From Rhodospirillales bacterium 70-18 (GTDB lineage: Bacteria > Pseudomonadota > Alphaproteobacteria > Acetobacterales > Acetobacteraceae), in the NCBI GenBank assembly GCA_001899585.1, contig MKWE01000056.1, forward strand, positions 219,581-283,580: a stretch of DNA of 64,000 nt. The letters run 5' to 3'. Of this stretch, positions 34,918 through 43,567 are shown in pieces; position 1 is the stretch's first letter; every line of letters begins with the position of its first letter. The position numbers and the translations under genes were made by a program. The notes under the pieces were generated by a model. That model worked only from the letters and a program-made list of their open reading frames with translations. It had not been told where the DNA came from and searched no databases.

Positions 34918-37778
34918 AGCGCCCGTTCCAGCACGCGCACCGAGTGGATGGCAACCCGGCCCGACAGGTCGCGGATCTGGTGGCGGCAGGAGGTGCCGTC
35001 GGCGACGATCAGGTCCTCCGCCCCGGCGGCGCGCACCGCCGGCAGCAGGCCGGCCTCCGCCATCGCCTTCGAGGCGTCCAGCGTCTCCGACTGGTAGCCG
35101 AAGCTGCCGGCCATGCCGCAGCAGGCGGAGGCGATCGGCTTCACCACAAGGTCTGGCACCTGTTTCAGCGCGGCCAGGCCGGCCGGGAAGGCGCCGAAGG
35201 ATTTCTGGTGGCAATGGCCATGCACATGCGCGGTGGCGGCGATCGGGTTGAGGGCGAGCCTGGTCGTGGCGAGGAATTCGCCCAGCAGCATGGCGCGGTC
35301 GGCCACCGCGCGCGCCTCGGGGCCGGGGAGCAGGGAGGGGAATTCGTCCTTCAGGGTGAACAGGCAGGAGGGTTCCAGCCCGATCACCGGTAGGTTGCCG
35401 GTTTCGGGCGCGGTGAGCGCCGCCACCATGCGGCGGGCCTCGGCGCGGGCGCGGTCCACCATGCCGGCGGAGAGGTAGGTGCGGCCGCAGCACAGCTTGC
35501 CGCCGCCGGCCGCCGGCAGCACGGCGCGCACCCCGGCGGCGCGCAGCACCCTGATGGCGGCGCGCAGGTTCTCCGGCTCGAAATGCCGGTTGAAGGTGTC
35601 GGCCAGCAGCAGCACGTCGCGCGTGGCGGGCGGCGCCTCGGCCTCGGCATCGCGGAAGGCGTCGGCGCGGAATTCCGGCAGGTCGCGCGCCGCCGCGAAG
35701 CCGATGCGCTCGCCCAGGCGGCGCAGCACCGGCAGGCGGTTGCGCAGGTTGGCCAGGGCCGGAAGGCGGGCGGCCCAGGGGGCATAGCGCGGCAGATGGG
35801 CGACGAGGCGCTCGCGCAGGGCCACGCCGTGGCGCTCGGCGCGGGCGGCGGTGGCCTCGATCTTGAATTTCGCCATGTCCACGCCGGTGGGGCATTCGCG
35901 CCGGCACGCCTTGCAGGAGACGCAGAGTTTCAGCGCCGCCGCCACGTCCTCGCCGGCCATGGCGTCGCGGCCGAGCTGGCCGGTCAGCGCCAGGCGCAGC
36001 GTATTGGCGCGGCCGCGGGTGACATGCGCCTCGTCGCGGGTGACGCGGTAGCTGGGGCACATCACGCCGGCGTCGAACTTCCGGCAGGTGCCGTTGTTGT
36101 TGCACATCTCCACCGCGCCCAGCATGCCGTTCAGCGGGCCGGGCCAGGCGGACCAGTCCAGCTTCGGCGTGAAGCCGGGGGCGGCGGCGTAGTCCGGCCC
36201 GTAGCGGAACAGGGAGCGGTCATCCATGCGCGGCGGGCGCACCACGCGGCCGGGGTTGAGCATGGCGGCGGGGTCGAAGGCGTCCTTCACCGTCTCGAAG
36301 GCGCGGACGATGCGCGGGCCGAACATGCTCTCGTGGAATTCGCTGCGCACGATGCCGTCGCCGTGCTCGCCGCTGTGGCTGCCCTTGTAGTCGCGCACCA
36401 GGGCGAAGCATTCCTCGGCCACCGCGCGCATCTTGCGCACGTCGGCGGGGTCTTTCATGTTCAGCACCGGGCGGACATGCAGGCAGCCGACCGAGGCATG
36501 GGCGTACCAGGTGCCCTTGGTGCCGTGCTTCTCGAACACGTCGTTCAGCCGCTCGGTGTAGTCGGCCAGGTCTTCCAGCGGAACGGCGCAATCCTCGATG
36601 AAGGAGACGGGTTTGCCGTCGCCCTTCATGGACATCATGATGTTCAGCCCGGCCTCGCGCACCTCGGCGATATCGGCCTGGAAGGCGGGGTCGGTGGCGC
36701 GCACCACCATGCCGGGATAGCCGAGATCGGCCATCATGCCGTCCAGCTCCGCCAGCTTGGCCAGCAGCAGCGCGTCCTCATGGCCGTGGAACTCCACGAT
36801 CAGCACACTGTCCGGCTCACCTTTCAGCATGCGGTCGATGGTGGCGCGGTAGATCGGGATGGCGCGGCCGAGGTCGATCATGGTGCGGTCCACCAGTTCC
36901 ACCGCCTCCGGGTCCAGCGTGACGAGATGCTGGCTGGCGGCCATGGCGGCGCGGAAGCTGGGGAACTGGCAGATGCCGAGCATCTTGCGCGGCTTGATCG
37001 GGTGCAGCATCAGCTCCAGCGCCGCCGAGAAGGCCAGCGTGCCCTCGCTGCCGACCAGCAGGCGGGCCAGGTTGTCGCGCCCGGCGGCGCGGGCGGCGGG
37101 TGTCAGCGCCTCGATGTTGTAGCCGCCGACGCGGCGCAGGGCGGTGGGGAAGCGGGCGGCGATCTCGTCCGCCTCGGCCGCGCCCAGGGCGCGCAGGCGC
37201 TGGATCAGGGTTGCGATATGCGCCGGCACGTCGGCGCCGAGATTGTCCGGAGTCGCGCCGAAGCGGTGGGTGCTGCCATCGGCCAGGATGGCGTCGATGG
37301 CGCTCACGTTGTCGGCCATCAGGCCGTAGCGGATCGACTTGCTGCCGCAGGAATTATTGCCGGCCATGCCGCCGATGGTGCAGCGCGCGTTGGTGGAGGG
37401 ATCGACCGGGAAGAACAGGCCGTGCCGCTTCAGGTCGTTGTTCAGGTGGGAGAGCACGATGCCGGGCTCGACCAGGGCGCGGCCGGCGGCGGCGTCCACC
37501 GCGAGCACGCGGCGCAGGTATTTGGAGCAGTCGATCACCAAAGCGCGGTTGACCGTCTGCCCGCACTGGCTGGTGCCGCCGCCACGCGGCAGTACCGGCA
37601 CGCCGGCCTCGCGGCAGATCGCCAGGGCGGCGGCCACGTCGTCCATGCGCTTCGGCACCAGCACGCCGACCGGCTGCACCTGGTAGATCGAGGCGTCGGT
37701 GGCGTAGCGGCCACGGTCGGCGGCGCCGAACAGCACCTCGCCCTCGGTTTCGCGTTGCAGGCGGGCGGCCAGGTCCAT
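34914..37778 (-). CDS. FAD-binding and Fe-S D-2-hydroxyacid dehydrogenase (YdiJ-like)
   Basis: 954 residues joining two modules. The N-terminal half is a PCMH-type FAD domain (VLPRGGGTSQCGQ, NNSCGSKSIRYG) with an FAD-oxidase C-terminal domain (YAHASVGCLHVRPVL, GEHGDGIVRSEF). The C-terminal half has iron-sulfur cysteines in CNNNGTCRKFDAGVMCPSYR and CVSCKACRRECPTGV, then CCG-type repeats ending ACCGMAGSFGYQ. This layout matches E. coli YdiJ, a D-2-hydroxyglutarate dehydrogenase; D-lactate dehydrogenases of the same superfamily are the alternative. It is divergent from the aminotransferase gene, so photorespiration-like or serine/glyoxylate metabolism is a plausible setting. Confidence 0.87.
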   Translation of the reverse strand: MDLAARLQRETEGEVLFGAADRGRYATDASIYQVQPVGVLVPKRMDDVAAALAICREAGVPVLPRGGGTSQCGQTVNRALVIDCSKYLRRVLAVDAAAGRALVEPGIVLSHLNNDLKRHGLFFPVDPSTNARCTIGGMAGNNSCGSKSIRYGLMADNVSAIDAILADGSTHRFGATPDNLGADVPAHIATLIQRLRALGAAEADEIAARFPTALRRVGGYNIEALTPAARAAGRDNLARLLVGSEGTLAFSAALELMLHPIKPRKMLGICQFPSFRAAMAASQHLVTLDPEAVELVDRTMIDLGRAIPIYRATIDRMLKGEPDSVLIVEFHGHEDALLLAKLAELDGMMADLGYPGMVVRATDPAFQADIAEVREAGLNIMMSMKGDGKPVSFIEDCAVPLEDLADYTERLNDVFEKHGTKGTWYAHASVGCLHVRPVLNMKDPADVRKMRAVAEECFALVRDYKGSHSGEHGDGIVRSEFHESMFGPRIVRAFETVKDAFDPAAMLNPGRVVRPPRMDDRSLFRYGPDYAAAPGFTPKLDWSAWPGPLNGMLGAVEMCNNNGTCRKFDAGVMCPSYRVTRDEAHVTRGRANTLRLALTGQLGRDAMAGEDVAAALKLCVSCKACRRECPTGVDMAKFKIEATAARAERHGVALRERLVAHLPRYAPWAARLPALANLRNRLPVLRRLGERIGFAAARDLPEFRADAFRDAEAEAPPATRDVLLLADTFNRHFEPENLRAAIRVLRAAGVRAVLPAAGGGKLCCGRTYLSAGMVDRARAEARRMVAALTAPETGNLPVIGLEPSCLFTLKDEFPSLLPGPEARAVADRAMLLGEFLATTRLALNPIAATAHVHGHCHQKSFGAFPAGLAALKQVPDLVVKPIASACCGMAGSFGYQSETLDASKAMAEAGLLPAVRAAGAEDLIVADGTSCRHQIRDLSGRVAIHSVRVLERAL

Positions 37779-37941
37779 GCGATCCCCCAATGGCGACAAA
37801 GGCCGGAGCTTTGCCCCGGGCCTCAACCTAAAGCCAGGCGAGCCGCCTGTCCGATTGATTATCGTCCTTGATCGGAGAAGGGCAATTCATTGGCGTCGCG
37901 GCGCAACCGGCCGCATGGTGCCGGCGGTAGAGGAGGGTCCG

Positions 37942-39126
37942 ATGGCCTATTACGAGAGCAAGCACGTCGCCGGCCGGCATTTCCTGCAGATCCCCGGGCC
38001 GACCAACGTGCCCGACCGGGTGCTGCGCGCCATGGACAACCCGACCATGGACCATCGCGGGCCGGATTTCGGCCGGCTGGGCACGCAGATCCTCACCAAC
38101 CTGCGCAAGATCTTCCAGACCGAGGGCCACGTGGTGATCTACCCCGCCTCCGGCACCGGGGCGTGGGAGGCGGCGCTGGCCAACACCCTCAGCCCGGGCG
38201 ACGCGGTGCTGATGTGCCGCACCGGCTGGTTCGCCTCGCTGTGGAAGGAAATGGCCGAGCGCCTGGGCCTGAAGCCGGAATTCATCGACACCGACTGGCG
38301 GCGCGGCGCGGACGTGGAGGCGATCGGCGCGGCGCTGGCCAAGGACACGGCGCACCGCATCAAGGCGGTCTGCGTGGTGCACAACGAAACCTCGACCGGC
38401 TGCACCAGCCGCATCGACGAGGTGCGCGCGGCCATGGATGCCGCCAAACACCCGGCGCTGCTGCTGGTGGACACCATCTCCTCGCTGGCCAGCATCGACT
38501 ACCGGCACGACGAATGGGGCGTGGATGTCACCGTCGCCGGCTCGCAGAAGGGGCTGATGCTGCCGCCCGGGCTGTCGTTCAACGCCATCAGCGCCAAGGC
38601 CCTGGCCGCCGCCGAGACGGCGAAGCTGCCGCGCAGCTACTGGGACTGGCGGACCATGCTGGCGGCCAACGCCACCGGCTATTTCCCGTTCACCCCGGCC
38701 ACCAACCTGCTCTACGGCCTGGATGCCGCGGTCGCCATGCTGCTGGAGGAGGGGCTGGCCAACGTGTTCGCCCGCCACGACCGCCACGCCGAGGCCACCC
38801 GCCGCGCCGTGCGTGCCTGGGGGCTGGAGATCCAGTGCGCCGAGCCGCGCCATTATTCCAGCTCGCTGACCGCGGTGCGGGTGCCGGAGGGGCATTCGGC
38901 CAACGCGCTGCGGGCGACCATCCTGGAGAAGCACAACATGAGCCTGGGCAACGGCCTGGGGCCGCTGAACGACCGGGTGTTCCGCATCGGCCACCTGGGC
39001 GATTTCGGCGACCTGCAACTGGTCGGCACGCTGGGCGGCGTGGAGATGGGGTTGCGCGCCGCCGGGGTGCCGCACAGGCCGGGCGGGGTGCAGGCGGCAC
39101 TGGACTACCTTTCCGGGAATTCCTGA
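37942..39126 (+). CDS. Class V aminotransferase, serine-glyoxylate/alanine-glyoxylate type
   Basis: 394 residues, start ATG with AGGAGG upstream. Family features are FLQIPGPTNVPDRVLRAM and MDHRGPDF at the N-terminus, YPASGTGAWEAAL, VVHNETSTG, LLLVDTISSLAS (the PLP-contacting Asp), and AGSQKGLMLPPGL with the Schiff-base lysine K203. It transfers an amino group from serine or alanine to glyoxylate; the long GNGLGPLNDRVFRIGHLGDF tail is typical of serine-glyoxylate enzymes. It is cytoplasmic. The GST gene follows 38 bp downstream on the same strand. Confidence 0.88.
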   Translation: MAYYESKHVAGRHFLQIPGPTNVPDRVLRAMDNPTMDHRGPDFGRLGTQILTNLRKIFQTEGHVVIYPASGTGAWEAALANTLSPGDAVLMCRTGWFASLWKEMAERLGLKPEFIDTDWRRGADVEAIGAALAKDTAHRIKAVCVVHNETSTGCTSRIDEVRAAMDAAKHPALLLVDTISSLASIDYRHDEWGVDVTVAGSQKGLMLPPGLSFNAISAKALAAAETAKLPRSYWDWRTMLAANATGYFPFTPATNLLYGLDAAVAMLLEEGLANVFARHDRHAEATRRAVRAWGLEIQCAEPRHYSSSLTAVRVPEGHSANALRATILEKHNMSLGNGLGPLNDRVFRIGHLGDFGDLQLVGTLGGVEMGLRAAGVPHRPGGVQAALDYLSGNS

Positions 39127-39164
39127 CGCACCATATCGGGAACGCACACCCGAGGGAGCGAACC

Positions 39165-39860
39165 ATGATCGAATGCTGGACCTGGCCGACGCCGAACGGC
39201 CACAAGGTGCATATCGCGCTGGAGGAGATAGGGCTGCCGTACAAGGTGATCCCGGTCGCCATCGGCAAGGGCGAGCAGTTCCGCCCCGAGTTCCTGGCGA
39301 TCACCCCCAACCACCGCATCCCGGCGATCGTCGATCCGGACGGGCCGGGCGGCAAGCCGATAAAACTGTTCGAATCGGGCGCGATTCTCATCTATCTGGC
39401 CGAAAAATCGGGCAAATTCATCCCGAAGGACGCCCATGACCGCTACATCTGCCTGCAATGGATCATGTTCCAGATGGGCGGGGTGGGGCCGATGTTCGGC
39501 CAGTTCGGCCATTTCAACAACTACGCGCCGGAGAAGATCCCCTACGCCATCGAGCGCTACCAGAACGAGGTGCGGCGCCTGCATGGGGTGCTGGACAAGC
39601 GGCTGGCGGAGTCGGAATGGCTGGCCGGCGGGGAATACTCGATCGCCGACATGATCAACTTCCCCTGGCTGCGCAATCCCGAGCGGCGCAACATCGACAT
39701 GAACGAATACCCGAACGTGAAGCGCTGGTTCGACGCGGTCGCCGCCCGCCCGGCGGTGCAGCGCGGCTGCGCGGTGCTGGCGGATAACGTGCGACAAGGG
39801 ACGATGACCGATGCCGAGCGCGAGGTGATGTTCGGCAAGACCCAGTTCGCGAAGCGATAG
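39165..39860 (+). CDS. Glutathione S-transferase family, YfcG-like disulfide oxidoreductase
   Basis: 231 residues. The thioredoxin-fold part (about 1-85) reads WPTPNGHKVHIALEEIGLPY, GKGEQFRPEFLAITPNHRIPAIVD and LFESGAILIYLAEK. This is close to E. coli YfcG/YghU, which bind two glutathiones and act on disulfides. The helical domain follows (LQWIMFQMGGVGPMFGQ and a conserved ADMINFPWL). The start ATG has GGGAG upstream. It lies in the same direction as the aminotransferase and the exported protein at 39864, which begins three bases after its stop. Confidence 0.9.
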   Translation: MIECWTWPTPNGHKVHIALEEIGLPYKVIPVAIGKGEQFRPEFLAITPNHRIPAIVDPDGPGGKPIKLFESGAILIYLAEKSGKFIPKDAHDRYICLQWIMFQMGGVGPMFGQFGHFNNYAPEKIPYAIERYQNEVRRLHGVLDKRLAESEWLAGGEYSIADMINFPWLRNPERRNIDMNEYPNVKRWFDAVAARPAVQRGCAVLADNVRQGTMTDAEREVMFGKTQFAKR

Positions 39861-39863
39861 CAG

Positions 39864-40769
39864 GTGCCGCACCGTTCCGCGCTGTTCGCCGCGTTCCTGC
39901 TCTGCCTGGCCGGGGCGGCTTCGGCCGAGACGGTGCATTCGCTGGACCAGGTGCCCGGCCACCTGGGCACGCCCGAGGCGCGTGCGGCCTTTGCCACGCA
40001 GATTGAGGGCAAGCCCGCGCCCGACCTGCTCGGCGTGCGCAGCCTGCCGCCCGGCCTGCCGGCGGCGGCGATCGCCGGGATGCTGGTGCCGCCGGCCGAC
40101 CATGCCGCGCCGCGGCTGGTGGGGGCGCGGCACTGGCGCGACGACCTCTACGTGGCGATCGTCTGCACCGGCGGCCCGCCCCTGGCCGCCGGCGACACCC
40201 CGGACTGCGCCAGCTACGATCCGGCGGCGGCGCTGCACGTCTATCTCGGGGTGATCGCGCTGGCCCCCGGCGCCGCCCCGCGCCTGGTGGCGGCGAGCGG
40301 CGCGTGGGACACCGCGATGGGCTGGGACGACACCTTGCTGCCGCGCGCGCCCGCCGCCGCCGACGACGCGGACGGCAAGCTGGCCGCCCCCCCGAGCTTC
40401 GACGGCTTCGACCTCGCGCCCTACCGCATCGCCCCGGGCGTGCCGGCGTTCGGACTGCGCTGCGGCTGGCAGGAGGGGTATTCCGGCGGCAGCGCCAGCT
40501 TCACCGGGCTGTACCTGTTCGCCATCGACGGCACCCGGCTGCGGCGCGTGCTGGCGGCGCCGATGTCCGCCTTCGCCGATATCGCCGGCGACTGGCATAA
40601 GGACGGCACGCGCGACCACGACATCACCGATGCCGCCAACCTGCTGATCGTGTCGCCGCGCCAGACCGGCGGGCATTTCAACCTGATGCTGCGGCTGCGC
40701 GGCGGCCACGGCCAGCAACTCTACCGCTGGTCGGCGGCGGGCGGCTATCGTCTGGCGACGAAACCCTGA
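39864..40769 (+). CDS. Unknown exported protein
   Basis: 301 residues from a GTG start three bases after the GST stop. It begins with a standard Sec signal peptide (SALFAAFLLCLAGAASA, cleavage probably before ETVHSL). The mature protein is Ala/Pro-rich, with the segments HWRDDLYVAIVCTGGPP, FGLRCGWQEGYSGGSASFTGLYLF and DWHKDGTRDHDITDAANLLIVSP. The two visible cysteine-containing regions could form a disulfide. I recognise no family. It is probably periplasmic. It converges with the ribosome-inactivating-protein-like gene, with 15 bp between the stops. Confidence 0.6.
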   Translation: MPHRSALFAAFLLCLAGAASAETVHSLDQVPGHLGTPEARAAFATQIEGKPAPDLLGVRSLPPGLPAAAIAGMLVPPADHAAPRLVGARHWRDDLYVAIVCTGGPPLAAGDTPDCASYDPAAALHVYLGVIALAPGAAPRLVAASGAWDTAMGWDDTLLPRAPAAADDADGKLAAPPSFDGFDLAPYRIAPGVPAFGLRCGWQEGYSGGSASFTGLYLFAIDGTRLRRVLAAPMSAFADIAGDWHKDGTRDHDITDAANLLIVSPRQTGGHFNLMLRLRGGHGQQLYRWSAAGGYRLATKP

Positions 40770-40784
40770 CCTGGCGACGACCGA

Positions 40785-41429
40785 CTACGCCGGCCCCGCC
40801 CAGGGCAGCAGCACGTCGAAATCGTGCCGCTCGCTGAGCTGGCGCCAGCTTTTCACCTTGTCGACGATCTCGCTGCTGTAGACGATGCTGTGGTCGGTGA
40901 GGTCGCCGGGGTTGGCGTAGTAGTGATCGGGCGCCTGGAAATACCGCTCGGCGTTGTCCACGTAGCGGTAGCACAGCGCCTGCACCGCGCCGAAGCGCAT
41001 CGCCTCGGAAATCAGGAACACCACCAGCAGCAGGTTCTTGCGGCCGACCGGGTCAAGGCTGCCGCCGTCGAACACCGACAAGTCATTGAGCAACTTCCAC
41101 GGCGCGATGGTGTGCTTCGCGCCGGCATGCAGGCCGAGATTGTCGTAGCTGGCCGGGCCGCCGAGGGCGATCGGCCGGCTGGGGCCGGGCACCGGGGGCA
41201 GCTTGCCGTCCGGCTCGAACGCCAACCAGACGGGCGCGTTCAGCTTGCGCAGGCCGAGCACATAGAGGGAGGCGGTGTCGATCGCCACCTCGATGACCGG
41301 GGCGGTGATCGGGGCGGTCAGGTAGACCACCATGGTGCGGGCGCCGGCGTTCCGCTTGGCCAGCACCGCCTCGCGCGTCATCCGCACGTTGCGGTTGTAG
41401 TATGGACCCAACTGGATCAGCCCGCTCAT
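40785..41429 (-). CDS. Ribosome-inactivating protein-like (rRNA N-glycosidase fold)
   Basis: 214 residues. By eye it aligns with the ricin/Shiga-toxin A-chain family (RIP, PF00161), which removes one adenine from the sarcin-ricin loop of large-subunit rRNA. Counterparts of the five ricin active-site residues occur in order: Y56 in DTASLYVLGLR (ricin Y80), Y95 in GGPASYDNLGLHAG (Y123; ricin GGNYDRLEQLAG), E142 and R145 in LISEAMRF (E177, R180; ricin MISEAARF), and W195 in VKSWRQLSE (W211; ricin ENSWGRLS). The spacing matches except for about 19 extra residues between E142 and W195. It is shorter than plant A chains, mostly at the N-terminus. No signal peptide or B-chain is visible. An in-frame stop 28 bases upstream and no alternative start codon fix the ATG. 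No immunity gene is recognised. By my hand count its G+C over 40801-41400 is about 68 %, a little below its neighbours. Confidence 0.72.
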   Translation of the reverse strand: MSGLIQLGPYYNRNVRMTREAVLAKRNAGARTMVVYLTAPITAPVIEVAIDTASLYVLGLRKLNAPVWLAFEPDGKLPPVPGPSRPIALGGPASYDNLGLHAGAKHTIAPWKLLNDLSVFDGGSLDPVGRKNLLLVVFLISEAMRFGAVQALCYRYVDNAERYFQAPDHYYANPGDLTDHSIVYSSEIVDKVKSWRQLSERHDFDVLLPWAGPA

Positions 41430-41530
41430 GTCCCGCCCCCGCCGTGGAGCCGCATTTTAGCGGCGCCACGCGGCAGGCGCGGTCACAAGGCTGCGAGAGG
41501 GGCCGGGCCGGCCCGATCTCGCCGGTTAGT

Positions 41531-41746
41531 TCAGCGGCGGAAGTCGCCGCGGGCGATCGCCTCGAAATCATACGGGCTGATGCCGAGATCGCGCAGGTCG
41601 CGGTCATCGACCTGGGACAGCGCGCGCATCGCCTCGGCATAGTCGCGCCTAGCGGCCAGCCAGGCTTGCAGGCGCGCCACCAGGCCGTGCGGGCTGGCGA
41701 GGCTGTGGCCCAGTGCGGTGGGGGTGTCGTGGGTGAGAGTGGCCAT
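41531..41746 (-). CDS. Small DUF1127 protein
   Basis: 71 residues from the ATG at 41746, which follows AGGAGA. The C-terminal ARLQAWLAARRDYAEAMRALSQ then DDRDLRDLGISPYDFEAIARGD is the DUF1127 pattern, a short arginine-rich helical motif widespread in alphaproteobacteria. Some members bind RNA or take part in small-RNA-based and metabolic regulation; no specific role can be read here. A 30-bp palindrome sits directly before its ribosome binding site. The RIP-like gene is 101 bp downstream on the same strand, so the two may share a transcript. Confidence 0.85.
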   Translation of the reverse strand: MATLTHDTPTALGHSLASPHGLVARLQAWLAARRDYAEAMRALSQVDDRDLRDLGISPYDFEAIARGDFRR

Positions 41747-41759
41747 GACGGCATCTCCT

Positions 41760-41789
41760 GTTGCGGCGCAGCATATGCTGCACCGCAAC
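41760..41789. promoter_or_regulatory. 30-bp near-perfect palindrome ahead of the DUF1127 gene
   Basis: The 15-base arms GTTGCGGCGCAGCAT and ATGCTGCACCGCAAC are complementary with a single mismatch. On the minus strand the palindrome ends three bases before the AGGAGA ribosome binding site of the DUF1127 gene. It could be an operator for a dimeric repressor or a 5'-leader hairpin controlling ribosome access. A TTGACG -35-like hexamer lies about 20 bases upstream of it on the minus strand (41809-41814), without a clear -10. A second short inverted repeat (AAGCATG-CTGC-CATGCTT, 41815-41832) overlaps that hexamer. Confidence 0.6.
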
Positions 41790-41871
41790 ATTTGGCGCTT
41801 TCCGGAGATACGTCAAGCATGCTGCCATGCTTTCGGCGCGGTAATGCGTTGCGCGTATGGCGGAGCGGCGG

Positions 41872-43500
41872 CTACCCCGCCTTGGCTAGGTCCCGCAACA
41901 CGTATTTCTGCATCTTGCCGGTGCTGGTTTTCGGCAGCGGGCCGAACACCACCGCCTTGGGCACCTTGAAGCGGGCCATGTTGGCGCGGCAGAAGGCGAT
42001 GATGTCCGCCTCGCTGGCCTCCTGGTCGGGCTTCAGGGTCACGAAGGCCACCGGCACCTCGCCCCAGGTCTCGTCCGGCCGGCCGACCACGGCGGCTTCC
42101 AGCACGGCGGGGTGGCGGTAGAGCACGTCCTCCAGCTCGATGGTGGAGATGTTCTCGCCGCCGGAAATGATGATGTCCTTGCTGCGGTCCTTCAGCTCGA
42201 TATAGCCGTCGGGGTGCCAGACGCCGAGGTCGCCGGTGTGGAACCAGCCGCCCTCGAACGCCTCCTCGGTGGCTTTCGGGTTCTTCAGGTAGCCCTTCAT
42301 CACCACGTTGCCGCGCATGAACACCTCGCCCATGGTGGCGCCGTCCTTGGGCATCGGCGCCATGCTGCGCGCATCGGCCACCATCAGCCCCTCCAGCGAC
42401 AGGTAGGGCACACCCTGGCGGGCCTTGATACGGGCCTGCTCGTGGGCGGGCAGGGCGTTCCACTCGTCCTGCCAGGCGCAGACGGTGACCGGGCCGTAGA
42501 CCTCGGTGAGGCCATAGACATGGGTGATGCTGAAGCCGCGCCGCTCGATGCCCTCGATCACCGCGGCCGGGGGCGGGGCGCCGGCGGTCATCATCTGGAT
42601 GGTGCGGCCCTGCAGGTCGGGCCATTGCCCGGCCGGCGCGTTCAGCAGCATGTTCACCACGATCGGCGCGCCGCACATATGGGTGACGCCGTGCGCCGCG
42701 ATGGCCGCCAGCACCGCCGCCGCCTCCACCCGGCGCAGGCAGACATGGGTGCCGGCGATGGCGGTGATGGTCCAGGGGAAGCACCAGCCGTTGCAGTGGA
42801 ACATCGGCAGCGTCCACAGGTACACGGCGTGCGGCGGCATGCCCCAGGTGAGCACGTTGCCCATGGCGTTCAGGTAGGCGCCGCGGTGGTGGTAGACCAC
42901 GCCCTTCGGGTTGCCGGTGGTGCCGGAGGTGTAGTTGAGCGCGATCGCGCCCCACTCGTCCGGCGGCAGGCGCCAGGTGAAGCCGGGATCGCCGCCGGCG
43001 AGGAACGCCTCGTAATCCATCGCGCCGATCAGCTTGCCGGGCGGGGCCAGGGCGTCGTCGATGTCGATCACCAGCGGGCGGCCGCCTTCGGGCATCATCG
43101 CCAGCGCCGCCTGCATGGTGGCGGCGTATTCGCGGTCGGTGATCAGCACCTTGGCCTCGCCGTGGCCGAGGATGAAGGCGATGGTGGCGGCGTCCAGCCG
43201 GGTGTTCAGCGCGTTGAGCACCGCGCCGGCCATGGGCACGCCGAAATGCGCCTCGAACATCTCCGGGATGTTGGGTGCCATCACGGCCACCGTGTCGCCG
43301 GGGCCGACGCCGTGGCGGGCCAGGGCGGAGGCCAGGCGGGTGCAGCGCTCGGCGGCCTGGCGCCAGGTGTAGCGGCGCGGGCCATGCACCACCGCCAGCC
43401 GGTCCGGATAGATCGCGGCGGTGCGCGCCAGCATGCTCAGCGGCGTGAGCGGCGCGTAGTTGGCGGGGGTCTTGGGCAGGTCGTAATCGGCTGCGGCCAT
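41872..43500 (-). CDS. Acyl-CoA ligase (AMP-forming), AlkK/DmdB-like
   Basis: 542 residues. The AMP-binding signature YTSGTTGNPKGVVYHHRG, HVYGLTEVYGP, the GWFHTGDLGVWHPDGYIELKDRSKDIIISGGENIS block and the C-terminal PKTSTGKMQKYVLRDLAK (catalytic Lys) identify an ANL-family acyl-CoA synthetase. Length and the YGPVTVCAWQDEW segment resemble the medium-chain fatty acid/methylmercaptopropionate ligases. It activates a carboxylic acid to its CoA ester in the cytoplasm; the exact acid is not determined. The ATG at 43500 follows GGAGAG. AT-rich copy C lies between it and the upstream PmtA-like gene on the same strand. Confidence 0.9.
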   Translation of the reverse strand: MAAADYDLPKTPANYAPLTPLSMLARTAAIYPDRLAVVHGPRRYTWRQAAERCTRLASALARHGVGPGDTVAVMAPNIPEMFEAHFGVPMAGAVLNALNTRLDAATIAFILGHGEAKVLITDREYAATMQAALAMMPEGGRPLVIDIDDALAPPGKLIGAMDYEAFLAGGDPGFTWRLPPDEWGAIALNYTSGTTGNPKGVVYHHRGAYLNAMGNVLTWGMPPHAVYLWTLPMFHCNGWCFPWTITAIAGTHVCLRRVEAAAVLAAIAAHGVTHMCGAPIVVNMLLNAPAGQWPDLQGRTIQMMTAGAPPPAAVIEGIERRGFSITHVYGLTEVYGPVTVCAWQDEWNALPAHEQARIKARQGVPYLSLEGLMVADARSMAPMPKDGATMGEVFMRGNVVMKGYLKNPKATEEAFEGGWFHTGDLGVWHPDGYIELKDRSKDIIISGGENISTIELEDVLYRHPAVLEAAVVGRPDETWGEVPVAFVTLKPDQEASEADIIAFCRANMARFKVPKAVVFGPLPKTSTGKMQKYVLRDLAKAG

Positions 43501-43567
43501 GGCGTACGCTCTCCGGGGTGCGGCCTTGGGCGGGCCGCTTCGGTCCGGTTTTAGCGGCAGGGAGGGA

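Noticed and set aside
41531..41746. DUF1127 protein as an immunity protein for the RIP-like enzyme
   Set aside because: DUF1127 genes are widespread in alphaproteobacteria without RIPs, and nothing in the sequence supports inhibition of an N-glycosidase. Adjacency alone is not enough.
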